The notes under the pieces were generated by a model, which saw only the letters and a list, made by a program, of their open reading frames with translations, was not told where the DNA came from and did not search any database. A stretch of 64,000 bases of DNA from Paenibacillus cremeus (GTDB lineage: Bacteria; Bacillota; Bacilli; Paenibacillales; NBRC-103111), in contig NZ_VNJI01000009.1 in assembly GCF_007786445.1 (NCBI RefSeq), positions 1 through 64,000 of the forward strand. The letters are read 5' to 3'. This document shows, one piece after another, positions 51,297-59,945 of this stretch. The position numbers and the translations under genes were made by a program. The first letter of the stretch is position 1. Every line of letters begins with the position of its first letter.

Positions 51297-51494
51297 AGCT
51301 TGTTCCTTTCGTCTCGCGGCTTTTTGAAGAATCGGAATTAGCATGTGCGGTTTGCAGGAAGCTTATTCCTCCCCCTCTCCAAGACGCCAGACATACTCCT
51401 CGCCTGACCGGCATAGGATGGTAGCGGGGCAAGGGCTGGGAAACAAGCGTTGTGCGGCTCCCCCGCCAAAATTATAGACAAGGGGTGAACGCTG

Positions 51495-51824
51495 ATGTCC
51501 TCTTTTTCCTCGGGGCCTGGCCCCGATAGCGACGTACAAGCTAACAAATGGTATGCTGTGCTGGCCTACATCTTATTTTTCATTCCGCTGCTGGCCGCCC
51601 GCGGCTCCCGGTTCGCCACGTTCCACGCCAATCAAGGACTGGTGCTGCTGCTAACCGCGATCGCCTGCAACGTCGTGCTCGGCTTTATTCCGCTCCTCGG
51701 CCTGCTGCTCATTCCTCTGGCCAACCTGGGGGTGCTGGTGCTTACCATCATGGGCATACTAAATGCAGTGAATGGATTCATGAAACCATTGCCGCTCATT
51801 GGCAGCATCCGAATTCTCTATTAA
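51495..51824 (+). CDS. Small three-helix membrane protein (DUF4870-like)
   Basis: A 109-aa protein with a flexible N-terminus (MSSFSSGPGPDSDVQ) and three hydrophobic helices (about 20-35, 48-65, 66-95). The segment RFATFHANQGLVLLL is the hallmark of the DUF4870/Tic20-like group. Function unknown. GGGGTGAAC lies before the ATG, and a perfect terminator follows. Confidence 0.8.
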   Translation: MSSFSSGPGPDSDVQANKWYAVLAYILFFIPLLAARGSRFATFHANQGLVLLLTAIACNVVLGFIPLLGLLLIPLANLGVLVLTIMGILNAVNGFMKPLPLIGSIRILY

Positions 51825-51841
51825 ATATCAGCTCAGAAAAA

Positions 51842-51880
51842 GAGGCGAAGCCAGGGTTCACTCTGGCTTCGCCTCCTTTA
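51842..51880. terminator. Bidirectional terminator
   Basis: Perfect 13-bp stem GAGGCGAAGCCAG / CTGGCTTCGCCTC with an 8-nt loop and short T/A tracts. Shared with the convergent ROK kinase gene. Confidence 0.88.
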
Positions 51881-52870
51881 TATACGTTCCTGCTCTGCAC
51901 GCCTCAATACATCCAGCGCCACGGACAAGCTGGCCATATCGCCGATGCGCTCTCCCAGCCCGGCAGGCACTACCGTGCAGGCCTGCAAAGCATGCGACAA
52001 CGCTTCCCGTTCCAGCTCCTCCATCGTGAAGCGCTCCAGCAGCGCCTGCTGCCTGCCGTAGATGCTGCCAATCACGATCCGCTCGGGATTAAGCACATCG
52101 ACGAGCACCGCGAGCCCGCGCCCTAGCTTACGGCCGACGGTCTCGAAGATGTCCAAGGCCAGCGCGTCCCCCTGCTCCGCGGCCTCGCCAACCAGCTTCG
52201 TCGTAACGGCCTCCAGCGCCTCCCACGACGGGCAAAAGGCCGGCGCCTGGCCCTGCGCAAGCGCCTCCGCCGCACGGCTCCTGGCCAGCTGGGCGATGCC
52301 GCCGCCGCTGCAGAAGCCCTCGAACGAGCCGGCTTTGCCGAAGCCGATCGGCCCCGTGTCCTCGAGCCGCATGTGGCCGACTTCTCCGGCCATATCGCTT
52401 GCCCCGGCGTAAAGCTCGCCGTTCAAAATCAACCCGGCCCCCATCCCGGTGCCGAACGTGAGAAACACCATGTGCCGCAGCCCGCGGCCCGCTCCCCACT
52501 GCCACTCCGCAAGCGCGCAGGCATTCGCGTCGTTCTGCACCGCCACCGCCACGCCGAACCGCTCCCGCAGCGGCGTGAGGCAATCGACCCGATCCCACCC
52601 CGGCAGGTTCGGCGGCGACAAAATCAGCCCGCGCCGGCTGTCCAGCGGCCCGCCGCAGCTGATGCCGATGCTCGCCAGCTTCTCCCCTTCGGGCAAATGC
52701 TCCTGGAGCAGCGCCTCCAGCTCATCCGCCATGCGGCTCAATGTTACATGCGGCCCCGCCGGTGTAGGAAACTGCACCTTCCCTAGAATCTCTACACCGT
52801 TCTCGCGAGCCCGACCGAGCACCACCGCGCACTTCGTACCTCCGATATCCAAGCCTCCAAGATAGGTCAT
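51878..52870 (-). CDS. ROK family sugar kinase
   Basis: A 330-aa kinase of the ROK group. N-terminal phosphate motif GGLDIGGTKCAVVLG; LILNGELYAGASDMAGEVGHMRLEDTGP near residue 170 with the ROK signature and zinc His; CSGGGIAQLARSRAAEAL in place of the usual Cys-rich zinc loop, retaining a single Cys. The catalytic Asp is in VAVQNDANACALAEWQWG. The ATG overlaps the SIS gene stop as ATGA. Glucose, N-acetylmannosamine or a similar sugar could be the substrate. Confidence 0.9.
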   Translation of the reverse strand: MTYLGGLDIGGTKCAVVLGRARENGVEILGKVQFPTPAGPHVTLSRMADELEALLQEHLPEGEKLASIGISCGGPLDSRRGLILSPPNLPGWDRVDCLTPLRERFGVAVAVQNDANACALAEWQWGAGRGLRHMVFLTFGTGMGAGLILNGELYAGASDMAGEVGHMRLEDTGPIGFGKAGSFEGFCSGGGIAQLARSRAAEALAQGQAPAFCPSWEALEAVTTKLVGEAAEQGDALALDIFETVGRKLGRGLAVLVDVLNPERIVIGSIYGRQQALLERFTMEELEREALSHALQACTVVPAGLGERIGDMASLSVALDVLRRAEQERI

Positions 52871-53505
52871 GACGTAAAGAACGCCTCCTCCAGTAAAATG
52901 CACAGCGCATGATAGATCGGCAGATGCCGCTCTTGAATGTCCGGCGTCTGATCCCACGGGGCACGGATCGCGACGTCGCAGAGCCCGTTCATTTGGCCTC
53001 CAGTCCGACCAGTGAGCGCAATCGTCTTCATCCCGAGCGTTTTCGCTACCCGCACCGCATGAAGAACGTTCGCTGAGTTACCAGAGGTGCTAATACCAAG
53101 CAGCACATCTCCCGGCTTGCCGTAGCCATACACCTGCTGGGCAAAAATCAAATCCGCCGCCACATCATTAGCGAACGCGGTAGCCAGCGCCGTATGGCTC
53201 ACTAAAGCGATCGCCGGCAGCGCGCCCTGCAAATGCTTCGCAATATACTCCCCCTGGTCGCCATATTCTGCCGCCAGCCTGCTGCTGTAGTCCGCCGGAA
53301 CCTGCCTGCGGTACATGAATCCCTTCATGAGCTCGCCAACAATATGCTCACAGTCCGCTGCACTGCCGCCGTTGCCGCAAAGCAGCAGCTTGCCTCCCGA
53401 CTCGAATGAGGCCCTAAGCACCTCAAACGCCGCATCAATGTCAGCCGAACAAGCCTCCTGAAGCTCGGGATATTTCTCATACAGCTTTTGAAGAATTGGT
53501 CTCAA
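52867..53505 (-). CDS. SIS-domain protein, phosphoheptose isomerase (GmhA)-like
   Basis: A 212-aa SIS protein. KLLLCGNGGSAADCEHIVGELMKGF near residue 45 and VLLGISTSGNSANVLHAVRVAKTLGMKTIALTGRTGG near 130 match the sedoheptulose-7-phosphate isomerase group. The TTG at 53505 is preferred because GGGAGG lies 8 nt upstream; an ATG eleven codons earlier has poor spacing. Coupled to a ROK kinase, and no other heptose genes are near, so it may act on another phosphosugar. Confidence 0.86.
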   Translation of the reverse strand: MRPILQKLYEKYPELQEACSADIDAAFEVLRASFESGGKLLLCGNGGSAADCEHIVGELMKGFMYRRQVPADYSSRLAAEYGDQGEYIAKHLQGALPAIALVSHTALATAFANDVAADLIFAQQVYGYGKPGDVLLGISTSGNSANVLHAVRVAKTLGMKTIALTGRTGGQMNGLCDVAIRAPWDQTPDIQERHLPIYHALCILLEEAFFTS

Positions 53506-53663
53506 AGAGCTTTCCTCCCGGCGGTCGGTTGATTCCATTTTCCCCCAGCATTAACAAGATTGTCAAAGGGATTATTTATTCGGGGGCCATCCATCTTCAA
53601 TCGTGAACCCCCTTCCATTTTGTGCTGTTTTTGGATTGCCTCCGATATTGTAATTTGTTATCA

Positions 53664-53691
53664 TTGACAGAAAGCGCGAATTGTGTAATAT
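53664..53691 (+). promoter_or_regulatory. Strong promoter of HMGL-like aldolase gene
   Basis: -35 TTGACA (consensus, 53664-53669), 16-bp spacer, -10 TAATAT (53686-53691). The start near 53698 leaves a leader of about 155 nt before the ATG; I recognise no riboswitch in it. This accounts for most of the 349-nt gap 53506-53854. Confidence 0.7.
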
Positions 53692-53854
53692 TTAGAAATA
53701 TAAAAGTCGCTTTACTGCTTAAAAGCTTAAAAGCCACAAAGCAAAGTACGACGATTCATTACATTATTAAACGCACATCGGATGTCCCACTGCATGGACA
53801 ATCACCGGCCTTGATGTCGAGTGCCGCGGCGTTACTTGAGAGGAGCAAGCATTC

Positions 53855-54820
53855 ATGACCAGAGACAATCACAGCATTCTGGACTGTACGATTCGTGACG
53901 GGGGCCTCGTCAACAATTGGGATTTCAGCGTCCAATTCGTTAAGGACATGTATTACGGACTGAGCGAAGCTGGCGTGGAATATATGGAAATCGGTTATAA
54001 GAACTCCGCTAAGCTGCTGAAAGGCGCGGATGCGGGTCCTTGGCGCTTTTTGAACGAGGATTTCTTGAAAGAAGTTCTCTCCCACAAGACTGACACCAAG
54101 CTGTCCGCGCTCGTGGATATCGGCCGTGTTGATGAGAATGACATTTTGCCTCGTGAGCAGAGCGCTCTCGATATGATCCGCGTAGCAACATACATTAAGG
54201 ATGTAGACAAGGCGCTGGATCTGGTTCAGAAGTTCAACGGCTACGGCTACGAAACCTCCATCAACATCATGGCCCTGTCCCATGTGATGGAGAATGACTT
54301 GAACGAAGCGTTCGAAGAAATTGCCAAGAGCGCAGTAGACGTCGTTTACATTGTAGACTCGTACGGCAGCATGGACTACAAGGATATCGACTACCTCGTA
54401 TCCAAGTTCCAACGTCTGCTTCCGAACAAGAAGCTCGGTCTTCATATGCACAACAACATGCAGCTGGCTTTCTCCAACACCATCATGGGTGCTAGCAAAG
54501 GCGTGCAATTCCTGGATACCTCGGTATACGGAATGGGCCGCGCCGCAGGGAACTGCCCTACTGAGCTAATCGTCAGCCAATTGAAAAATCCGAAGTACGA
54601 CCTGCGTCCGATTCTCGGCATTATCGAGAAACACATGATCCCAATGCGTGAGAAATGGGAGTGGGGATATGTGATCCCTTACATGATCGCCGGCGTTCTG
54701 AACGATCACCCTCGTGCAGCAATGGCGCTTCGTGCAAGCGACGACCGCGACAAGTTTGTGGAGTTCTACGACAAGCTGACTTCGCCGGAAGTTATGCCAA
54801 CAAATCATCATTCCGACTAA
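53855..54820 (+). CDS. HMGL-like aldolase superfamily protein
   Basis: A 321-aa TIM barrel of the HMG-CoA lyase / 4-hydroxy-2-oxovalerate aldolase group. Metal-binding start ILDCTIRDGGLVNNWDFS; IVDSYGSMDYKDIDYLV near residue 167; the two-His motif LGLHMHNNMQLAFSN near 195; and TSVYGMGRAAGNCPTELI near 227. Catalyses C-C bond cleavage or formation with a divalent metal; substrate unknown. GAGAGGAGC precedes the ATG. Codon use is strongly biased like that of acnA and sodA, which with the consensus promoter suggests high expression. Single gene with its own terminator. Confidence 0.88.
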   Translation: MTRDNHSILDCTIRDGGLVNNWDFSVQFVKDMYYGLSEAGVEYMEIGYKNSAKLLKGADAGPWRFLNEDFLKEVLSHKTDTKLSALVDIGRVDENDILPREQSALDMIRVATYIKDVDKALDLVQKFNGYGYETSINIMALSHVMENDLNEAFEEIAKSAVDVVYIVDSYGSMDYKDIDYLVSKFQRLLPNKKLGLHMHNNMQLAFSNTIMGASKGVQFLDTSVYGMGRAAGNCPTELIVSQLKNPKYDLRPILGIIEKHMIPMREKWEWGYVIPYMIAGVLNDHPRAAMALRASDDRDKFVEFYDKLTSPEVMPTNHHSD

Positions 54821-54835
54821 CATAAATGAAAAAAG

Positions 54836-54874
54836 ACCCGGTTTCTCTCTCCCCACGGAGTAGAAAAACCGGGT
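54836..54874 (+). terminator. Terminator of aldolase gene
   Basis: Perfect 9-bp stem ACCCGGTTT / AAACCGGGT with a 21-nt loop, followed by TTCTTGTTCT. Confidence 0.75.
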
Positions 54875-54926
54875 TTCTTGTTCTCCCCACCCGCACAGAA
54901 GCTCAGAAAGGAGTGCCCACTCTAGG

Positions 54927-55754
54927 ATGCCAACACCTACCCTGACCTGGAAAACCCCAAAGTCACTGCTAAACCCGGCCACCGGATATTTAACCGGCTA
55001 CAGCCATACACTGAACCCGTATACCGGCTGCGCGTTCGCGTGCTCGTACTGCTACGTGCGCGAGATGCCCGTGGCCAAGTTTCGCTCCGAGCCTTGGGGC
55101 ACCTGGGTCGACGTGAAGCAATCGGCGGCCGAGCTGCTGGTGAAGGAGCTGACCCGTGCGAAGCGAAAAGGGCCGGTGACCGTCTTCATGTCTTCGAGCA
55201 CCGACCCTTATCAGCCGATCGAGTACCGCACGGAGCTGACGCGCTCGCTGCTCACAGCAATGGCTGCATCGGAAGCGCCCGACTTCGTGCTGGTGCAGAC
55301 CCGCAGCCCGCTCGTGACGCGGGATATCGACCTGCTCCAGCAGCTCGGCTCGCGCGTCCGCGTCAGCCTCACGGTTGAGACGGACCTGGAGCCGGTCCGC
55401 AAAGCGTTCTCGCCGGCCGCGCCGCCGATCCCGGCCAGGCTGCAGACGCTGCGCCGCCTTGTACAAGCTGGTGTGCCCGTGCAGGCGTGCGTGTCGCCTG
55501 TGCTGCCGAGCAGCGAGCAGTTCGCGGAGCGGCTCGCGGACACCGGTGTGACGCGACTGTGCGTCGACGACTTCTTCATGGGCGACGGCAGCCTGGGACG
55601 CCGCACCGAGCGGCTCGGCATTCGGCGCATCTACGAGTCGCTCGGGCTGGAAGCGTGGTATGACCGAGCAGCCTACAAGGGCGTCGTGGAGCAGCTGCAG
55701 CGCTATTTTCCGCCACAAAGCATATATGTCAGTCAGGCCGGCTTTTTACCCTAA
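54927..55754 (+). CDS. SPL family radical SAM protein
   Basis: A 275-aa radical SAM enzyme. The cluster motif CAFACSYCYV (Cys-x3-Cys-x2-Cys) is preceded by GYSHTLNPYTGC as in SplB-like/Rv2578c-type proteins. SSSTDPYQPIEYRTELTRSLL and TRSPLVTRDIDLLQQL follow, and the C-terminal half keeps the barrel strand VRVSLTVETDLE. It lacks the full length of spore photoproduct lyase (about 340 aa), so it is a relative, not proven SplB. High GC. AAAGGAG lies 14 nt before the ATG. Confidence 0.87.
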   Translation: MPTPTLTWKTPKSLLNPATGYLTGYSHTLNPYTGCAFACSYCYVREMPVAKFRSEPWGTWVDVKQSAAELLVKELTRAKRKGPVTVFMSSSTDPYQPIEYRTELTRSLLTAMAASEAPDFVLVQTRSPLVTRDIDLLQQLGSRVRVSLTVETDLEPVRKAFSPAAPPIPARLQTLRRLVQAGVPVQACVSPVLPSSEQFAERLADTGVTRLCVDDFFMGDGSLGRRTERLGIRRIYESLGLEAWYDRAAYKGVVEQLQRYFPPQSIYVSQAGFLP

Positions 55755-55768
55755 ATCCTAAACGTCCC

Positions 55769-56665
55769 TTACGGCTCGACGCGAAGAAAATAGACCGGAT
55801 CGACCTTTTTCCCGGCACGATATTCGATGGGGGTCGCACCGACCAACAATCGAAACACTTTGATGAAATAGTTGGCGTAAACAAAGCCGCAATCTCGCGC
55901 CACTGTCTCCACCGTTTTGTCCGTGTGCCGCAGCAGCCAGGCCGCCTGCTCCACCCGAATTTTACGCAGGTATTGGCTTGGCTTGAGCCCGGTTTTCTTA
56001 TGAAACTGCCTGCAAAAATGAAACTTCGTCAGCCCTGCCGCCTCCGCCAAGTCCTCGATCGCCAGATCCTTCATGTAGCTTCCCTTGATCAGCTTCACCG
56101 CCGCCCGGATCGGTCCCGGCAGCTCCTCCGTTTCCCGTACAATGTCCCGGCCCTCCGTGATCCGATGCAGGCCCATGAGCCATTCATACAGCCTCGCCGA
56201 GATCGTGAACTTATCCAGCTGCGGATTGCCGTACACCTCCGCATACAGCCGGCTAAGCGTCTTCACTGGCTCTTGCTGCTCGCGGAAGCTGAGCACCGGT
56301 CCCATTTGCCGGATGATCTCCGTCGCATGGTTGATTGCGTCCACCCCATGGACCACCACGTACAAAAACTCCCACTCGCCTGCATCCTCCGGCAAATAGT
56401 ACTCCTGATCGCCCGGCACCACGGTCAAAAATCCGGTCTCCTTTGGCACCGCGTACTCCTTCTCCCCGTCCCGCAGCATCCCTTTGCCATTCAACGTGTA
56501 TTGAAACACGACATAGCCGCCGCCCCGCTGGAGGCCATGCCACCGATACGCCTCCGAGGTCACCCGATCCCAGCCGATATTGATCAGTCGAACCGGCAGT
56601 CCCGCCCCGCTCATATATTTAAAGCCAAAGCTGGAACGCTCGCACGCCTCATGGGGAAACAGCAA
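55769..56665 (-). CDS. AraC family transcriptional regulator
   Basis: A regulator of about 298 aa. N-terminal sensor (about 15-150; VVFQYTLNGKGMLRDGEKEYAVPKETGFLTVVPGD) and C-terminal AraC domain (about 195-290; LAIEDLAEAAGLTKFHFCRQFHKKTGLKPSQYLRKIRVEQAAWLL; CGFVYANYFIKVFRLLVGATPIEY). The start is uncertain: a TTG at 56665 has GAAAGGA upstream, while an in-frame ATG at 56698 has no ribosome site. Divergent from the GH4 glycosidase gene, its likely target. Confidence 0.87.
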   Translation of the reverse strand: MLFPHEACERSSFGFKYMSGAGLPVRLINIGWDRVTSEAYRWHGLQRGGGYVVFQYTLNGKGMLRDGEKEYAVPKETGFLTVVPGDQEYYLPEDAGEWEFLYVVVHGVDAINHATEIIRQMGPVLSFREQQEPVKTLSRLYAEVYGNPQLDKFTISARLYEWLMGLHRITEGRDIVRETEELPGPIRAAVKLIKGSYMKDLAIEDLAEAAGLTKFHFCRQFHKKTGLKPSQYLRKIRVEQAAWLLRHTDKTVETVARDCGFVYANYFIKVFRLLVGATPIEYRAGKKVDPVYFLRVEP

Positions 56666-56697
56666 TATAGTCGCATCCTTTCGAAAATATGTTATCA

Positions 56698-56727
56698 TTG
56701 TAAGCTCTTGCAGCTATCCCTTATTAT
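56698..56727 (+). promoter_or_regulatory. Promoter of GH4 glycosidase gene
   Basis: -35 TTGTAA (56698-56703), 18-bp spacer, -10 TATTAT (56722-56727), about 60 nt before the ATG. The weak -35 fits activation by the divergent AraC protein. Confidence 0.5.
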
Positions 56728-56792
56728 GGAACTGTCCGGATGAGCGTGTCAATATAACCAGCTACCACAGCCAAATGGAGGCGTTGTTACTC

Positions 56793-58166
56793 ATGCTAAA
56801 AATCGCCATGATCGGCGCAGGCAGTATCGGATTTACCCGCAGATTAGTGATGGATATTCTTGCAGTAGAAGCTTTTAGAGATGCGCAATTTCGTTTCATG
56901 GATATCAATGAAGAAAATCTGACGATGGCCGCGAATCTATGCCGGCACATGATCGAGAAAAACGGCCTGCCAGCGACCATCCTGGCCACCACCGACCAGC
57001 GTGAGGCGATTGCCGGCGCAGATTATGTGTTCTGCACCGCCCGCGTAGGCGGACTGGAGGCGTTCAAGCACGACATCGAAATCCCGCTCCGCTATGGCGT
57101 CGATCAATGCGTCGGCGATACGCTTGGGCCGGGCGGCGTATTTTTCGCCCTGCGGACGATCCCTGTGCTGCTCGACATCGCTCGAGATATGCGGGAGCTC
57201 GCTCCAGGCGCGCTGCTGCTCAACTACTCGAACCCGATGGCGATGAACACGTGGGCGCTGCGGCGCGCCGGCGGCGTTCGCACGGTCGGCCTCTGCCATG
57301 GCGTGCAGCACAGCCATTCGCTGATTGCGAAGGCGCTCGGATTGCCCAAGCAAGAAGTCGAGTTCACCGCTGCCGGAATCAACCACCAGACCTGGTTTAT
57401 CCGCGTCAGCCATGAAGGCCGGGATCTGGTGCCGGACATCTTGGGGGCGATGGAGCAGAACACCGAGATCGCGCAAAAGGAGCCTTGCCGGATCGACGTG
57501 CTGCGCCGCTTCGGCTACTTCTCTACCGAGTCCAACGGCCATTTGAGCGAGTATTTGCCTTGGTATCGGAAACGGAACAACGAGGAAACGGCGAAATGGA
57601 TTTACGATAAGGTATGGATCGGCGGAGAAACCGGCGGGTATTTGAACCACTGCCTTAGCCGTGGAGATGAGTATAAGGAGAATTATCCGAAATGGCTGAG
57701 CGGCGAGATGGAGTTCATCCGCCTCGGAGAGCGTTCGGAGGAGCACGGCTCATACATCTTGGAAGCGTTGGAGACCGGCAAGGTATATCGCGGACACTTC
57801 AACATCGGCAACCAAGGCTTGATCACCAACCTGCCGAACGGCAGTACAATCGAGATTCCTTGCTACGTCGATAAAAATGGCATCCAGCCGACGTTCATCG
57901 GCGACCTGCCGCTCGCCTGCGCCGCCACGTGCCGCGCCAGCATCAGCGTCCAAGAGATGGCAGTCGAAGCTGCGCTGACCGGCAACCGGACGCTGGTGAA
58001 GCAGGCAGTGCTGCATGACCCGCTGACCGCTGCGGTCTGCACGACCGACGAGGTCTGGCGCATGTGCGACGACATGTTCGAGGCACTCGGTCCGTGGCTG
58101 CCACAGTTTAACGGCGAAGGCCGCACGTGGAAGGACATTCCGCTGCCGAACGGCGGAAGGCTGTAA
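56793..58166 (+). CDS. melA: Alpha-galactosidase/alpha-glucosidase, glycoside hydrolase family 4
   Basis: A 457-aa NAD- and Mn-dependent glycosidase. The nucleotide-binding start is IAMIGAGSIGFTRRLVMDIL; DINEENLTMAANLC, the NYSNPMAMNTWAL loop, the metal Cys and His in GLCHGVQHSHSLI, and GINHQTWFI follow in the order seen in MelA-type GH4 enzymes. It works by an oxidation-elimination mechanism in the cytoplasm. GGAGG lies 11 nt before the ATG at 56793. Transcribed apart from the AraC regulator; no melibiose transporter is next to it. Confidence 0.9.
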   Translation: MLKIAMIGAGSIGFTRRLVMDILAVEAFRDAQFRFMDINEENLTMAANLCRHMIEKNGLPATILATTDQREAIAGADYVFCTARVGGLEAFKHDIEIPLRYGVDQCVGDTLGPGGVFFALRTIPVLLDIARDMRELAPGALLLNYSNPMAMNTWALRRAGGVRTVGLCHGVQHSHSLIAKALGLPKQEVEFTAAGINHQTWFIRVSHEGRDLVPDILGAMEQNTEIAQKEPCRIDVLRRFGYFSTESNGHLSEYLPWYRKRNNEETAKWIYDKVWIGGETGGYLNHCLSRGDEYKENYPKWLSGEMEFIRLGERSEEHGSYILEALETGKVYRGHFNIGNQGLITNLPNGSTIEIPCYVDKNGIQPTFIGDLPLACAATCRASISVQEMAVEAALTGNRTLVKQAVLHDPLTAAVCTTDEVWRMCDDMFEALGPWLPQFNGEGRTWKDIPLPNGGRL

Positions 58167-58199
58167 CGGCCAGTCGCTAATTTATGATTGGTGATCGTT

Positions 58200-58221
58200 A
58201 ACGGAACTGAGATCCGTTATT
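58200..58221. repeat. 22-bp palindromic repeat, copy 1
   Basis: AACGGAACTGAGATCCGTTA(TT): an inverted repeat with arms AACGGA / TCCGTT. First of three related copies in the gap between the GH4 and malic enzyme genes. Confidence 0.8.
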
Positions 58222-58250
58222 CCACCCTTCAGCTGCTCTTGCTGAGAGCT

Positions 58251-58272
58251 AGCGGAACTCCATTCCGCTATT
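58251..58272. repeat. 22-bp palindromic repeat, copy 2
   Basis: AGCGGAACTCCATTCCGCTA(TT): arms AGCGGAA / TTCCGCT are fully complementary. It starts 51 bp after copy 1. Confidence 0.8.
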
Positions 58273-58312
58273 CATGCCTATTCCACCGATCAGACGCTGA
58301 AAGAACGGAAAT

Positions 58313-58334
58313 AACGGAATTCAGTTCCGCTATT
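58313..58334. repeat. 22-bp palindromic repeat, copy 3
   Basis: AACGGAATTCAGTTCCGCTA(TT): arms CGGAA / TTCCG. It starts 62 bp after copy 2. All three copies end in TATT and share the same orientation. Confidence 0.8.
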
Positions 58335-58358
58335 GTATCGCCCCCGCCAAACACAAAA

Positions 58359-58391
58359 AGACCGTCAAAAGCTTCACGCTTCTGACGGTCT
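58359..58391 (-). terminator. Terminator of malic enzyme gene
   Basis: Minus strand: perfect stem AGACCGTCA / TGACGGTCT with inner GAAGC / GCTTT pairing, followed by TTTTTG. Confidence 0.82.
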
Positions 58392-58400
58392 CTTCCATTC

Positions 58401-59804
58401 CTACCGGAAATCCGGCGGAATCCGACGAGCGACGCCGGTTAAGATGGCAGCCTCGATGATGGCATGCCGTACCTTCGTAACCACTTGCTCGTTGAAAATA
58501 CTCGGGATAATATAATGCTCGTTCAGCTCCGCTTCGGTAACGACCGAGGCAATCGCGCGAGCAGCGGCGAGCTTCATCGGCTCGTTGATGCGGCGTGCGC
58601 GGCAATCGAGCGCCCCACGGAAAATGCCTGGGAAGCACAGCACGTTGTTGATCTGGTTCGGGTAATCGCTTCGCCCGGTTCCCAGCACGCGCACGTGCGG
58701 CAGCGCCTCTTCCGGATCGATCTCCGGCTTCGGGTTGGCCATCGCGAACACGATGCGATCCGGTGCCATCGTACAAACATCCTCAGCGTTCAGCAGCCCG
58801 CCGCGGGATACGCCGATGAATACGTCGGCATCGCGCAGCACTTCTTTCAGCACCCCTGGCGTAGCTTCGACCTGTGGCTGCTCCGCAAGCCATTGCCACA
58901 TGGGGTACTCGTAAGATCCGCCGCGAACGATCGCCCCTTCACGGTCTACGGGCACAAGGCGAGTGACGCCGGCAGCCAGCAGCATTTTGCAGATCGACAC
59001 GCCTGCCGCGCCAATGCCGTTGACAACCACACGGACGTTTTCGATCCGCTTGCCGACGACCTTCAACGCGTTGAGCAAACCGGCGACCACAACAACCGCG
59101 GTACCGTGTTGATCGTCATGGAATACTGGAATGTCCAGCTCCTCCGCTAGACGCGTTTCAATCTCGAAGCAGCGAGGCGAGCTGATATCCTCCAGATTGA
59201 TGCCGCCGAAGATCGGGCTGATCGCTTTAATCGTACGGATAATTTCTTCCGTATCCTTCGTATCCAGGCAGATTGGGAACGCATCCACACCGGCCAGCTG
59301 TTTGAACAGCATCGCTTTACCTTCCATAACCGGAGCTGCAGCGCTCGGACCGATATCGCCGAGACCAAGCACGGCCGTTCCATCCGTCACAACCGCAACG
59401 GTATTACGCTTAATGGTCAGCGAATAAGCTTTTTTCGGGTTTTCGTGAATCGCCGTACAAACCCGAGCCACGCCCGGCGTGTAGACGCGAGACAGGTCGT
59501 CCCGGTTTTTGATCGGCAGGGTCGGCTGAACCGAAATTTTTCCGCCCAAATGAACGAGGAACGTGCGGTCGGACACGTTGATTAACTTGATGCCCTCATG
59601 CTCCTTCAGCGCATCTACCACTTGCGCCTCTGCAGACTCCGCCACGTCTACGGTAATATCGCGAACGGACGACTCCTTGCCGGGACGAATAACGTCAATG
59701 GAAGTAATGTCTCCTCCGGCCTTGCTGATCGTCGCAGCTACATCCCCAAACGAAACCTTCTCGTGATTCAGTTCAACCCGCAAAATGATACTGGTTTGAG
59801 CCAT
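58401..59804 (-). CDS. NAD(P)-dependent malic enzyme with N-terminal ACT domain
   Basis: Oxidative decarboxylation of malate to pyruvate. It has 467 aa. An ACT regulatory domain (about 1-80; IILRVELNHEKVSFGDVAATISKAGGDITSI) precedes the malic enzyme core: VYTPGVARVCTAI, the catalytic Lys in VMEGKAMLFKQLAGVDAFPICLDTKD, metal site PVFHDDQHGTAVVVVAGLLNAL, and the Rossmann motif VVVNGIGAAGVSICKMLLAAG. B. subtilis YtsJ/MaeB group. The ACT domain suggests amino acid control. Own terminator. Confidence 0.94.
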   Translation of the reverse strand: MAQTSIILRVELNHEKVSFGDVAATISKAGGDITSIDVIRPGKESSVRDITVDVAESAEAQVVDALKEHEGIKLINVSDRTFLVHLGGKISVQPTLPIKNRDDLSRVYTPGVARVCTAIHENPKKAYSLTIKRNTVAVVTDGTAVLGLGDIGPSAAAPVMEGKAMLFKQLAGVDAFPICLDTKDTEEIIRTIKAISPIFGGINLEDISSPRCFEIETRLAEELDIPVFHDDQHGTAVVVVAGLLNALKVVGKRIENVRVVVNGIGAAGVSICKMLLAAGVTRLVPVDREGAIVRGGSYEYPMWQWLAEQPQVEATPGVLKEVLRDADVFIGVSRGGLLNAEDVCTMAPDRIVFAMANPKPEIDPEEALPHVRVLGTGRSDYPNQINNVLCFPGIFRGALDCRARRINEPMKLAAARAIASVVTEAELNEHYIIPSIFNEQVVTKVRHAIIEAAILTGVARRIPPDFR

Positions 59805-59945
59805 TCGATAACCCTTCCTCTATAACAAAATAGTAACTAATTGGTCGTCTTTTGATAGCGCCTTCCTGATCGTAACATGAACCATTTTCTCCCGCAATGC
59901 GTCCCTTTAATGCGCCACATTAGTATAACCAAGAAGAGCTGGAGA

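Noticed and set aside
53814-53858. 14-codon leader-like frame overlapping the aldolase start as ATGA
   Set aside because: The ATGA overlap is suggestive of coupling, but no ribosome site precedes the ATG at 53814 and the peptide has no feature of an attenuator.
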